From Bifidobacterium moukalabense DSM 27321 (GTDB taxonomy: Bacteria > Actinomycetota > Actinomycetes > Actinomycetales > Bifidobacteriaceae): a stretch of DNA of 64,000 nucleotides. Of this stretch, positions 63,390-64,000 are shown in pieces. Every line of letters begins with the position of its first letter. The stretch's first letter is position 1. The stretch spans positions 177 through 64,176 of the forward strand of contig NZ_AZMV01000002.1 of assembly GCF_000522505.1 (NCBI RefSeq). Direction: 5' to 3'. The translations under genes and the position numbers were made by a program. A model generated the notes under the pieces. That model made no database searches, was not told the DNA's origin, and worked only from the letters and a program-made list of their open reading frames with translations.

Positions 63390-64000
63390 TCACCGCAAGG
63401 TCCAGCGGCCAATCGTCAGCTCATCGCCTTCGGCCACAGCCGTACCGGCCCCGAGCGGAACCTGGGCCGTGGCGGCTTCGTCGATTTCGCCACTGGCACC
63501 GATAACCTTCGGCGCAACCACCACCGTACCCGCAACGGGGCTTGCGACCGTGACCGGTTCGGCGGAGTAGTTAAGCAGATACGTCACGTGTTCGCCACGC
63601 ACATTCACACCCTGGCGAACCGCGACCTTACCGGCGAGCGCGGTTCCCGCGCCGGCAACACCGGCATGTCCCACGGCCTCGCGCATCACCTCACGGATCG
63701 AATCCGCATCCAGCAGGGTGCCGATCCATTCCGCGTCGCCCTTGCCGAAGGCGTGGCGGGTCACCGCCGCATAGTCCTTCCACGCATAGTGCCCGTATGA
63801 TGCGAGCACCTCGGTATCGTCGTCGGCGACGAGCAGTTCGATCAGCGCCTGCGCGTCAACCGCCGGCATTTCGGCGAGCGGGCCCGCGAATTCGACGGAG
63901 ACATGACCGTTCGGACGCGTGAACTGATTGTAGGTCATACCGAATACGTCGGTGAGATGGTGCGGTGCACGGTCCGCCCATACCGTCACCTCGTCGTCGG
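63390..64000 (-). CDS. GH42-like beta-galactosidase, C-terminal part (cut by window)
   Basis: An open frame of 203 codons (including stop) that runs off the right edge; only the C-terminus is visible. The visible part has a trimerisation-like segment (HLTDVFGMTYNQFTRPNGHV), the line EVLASYGHYAWKDYAAVTRH, and the small C-terminal beta domain with QGVNVRGEHVTYLLNYSAEP. This pattern fits the end of GH42 beta-galactosidases. The catalytic Glu residues lie outside the window, so activity cannot be judged. It is convergent with the TetR gene, 30 bases apart. Assignment to GH42 is by eye and moderate. Confidence 0.72.
   Translation of the reverse strand, partial: DDEVTVWADRAPHHLTDVFGMTYNQFTRPNGHVSVEFAGPLAEMPAVDAQALIELLVADDDTEVLASYGHYAWKDYAAVTRHAFGKGDAEWIGTLLDADSIREVMREAVGHAGVAGAGTALAGKVAVRQGVNVRGEHVTYLLNYSAEPVTVASPVAGTVVVAPKVIGASGEIDEAATAQVPLGAGTAVAEGDELTIGRWTLR

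Overview
The window reads as a chromosomal segment of a Bifidobacterium-like actinobacterium. The DNA is GC-rich and coding dense, most genes have clear Shine-Dalgarno sites, and the ileS gene carries an actinobacterial-type T-box. There is an unusually high load of intracellular glycoside hydrolases, GPH/MFS sugar transporters and small one-component regulators (LacI, DeoR, TetR, MarR, MerR, AraC). I see no transposase, integrase, rRNA or tRNA gene. The species cannot be fixed from the sequence alone.

Layout. 1-2.6 kb: a type I-C CRISPR array (13 repeats, running off the left edge) with cas2, a frameshifted cas1 and only the 3' tail of cas4; the interference genes are gone. 3.0-6.7 kb: ileS with its T-box leader. 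6.7-12.7 kb: a lactose/beta-galactoside module (GPH permease, divergent GH2 lacZ, LacI regulator). 12.8-15.1 kb: an AraJ-like MFS exporter and a divergent AraC regulator. 15.3-22.2 kb: a divergent rare-sugar locus, with a sugar porter, DUF4432 epimerase-like protein, PfkB kinase and D-lyxose/mannose-isomerase-like cupin on one strand, and a DeoR regulator, AlsE-like 3-epimerase and HxlB-like SIS isomerase on the other. 22.4-26.9 kb: a MarR-controlled heterodimeric ABC exporter. 27.0-30.9 kb: a sugar acetyltransferase, a GH3 beta-glucosidase and a divergent TetR. 31.0-35.4 kb: an SDR, an OFA-type MFS and a Gfo/Idh oxidoreductase with a divergent MerR. 35.5-38.3 kb: a PH-domain protein and a MarR/EmrB-type exporter pair. 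38.4-64 kb: a glycan-use island with a DUF5060/DUF4038 hydrolase, two further GH3 enzymes, GH43, two GH5, GH30, three transporters, several TetR regulators, a LytTR two-component system and the end of a GH42-like gene.

How it fits together. Most hydrolases lack signal peptides, so oligosaccharides are probably imported by the MFS/GPH permeases, cut inside the cell, and fed to fructose-6-phosphate metabolism. The exception is a GH3 enzyme with reversed domain order and a membrane helix at each end, predicted to act outside the cell and divergently transcribed from a LytTR two-component system. Repeated palindromes and shared boxes in front of the hydrolase and transporter genes match a set of related TetR proteins, suggesting several substrate-specific local regulons.

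The most interesting parts are the divergent ketose/3-hexulose-phosphate-type locus (15.3-22.2 kb), the double-anchored permuted GH3 with its LytTR system, and the CRISPR locus reduced to an adaptation remnant.
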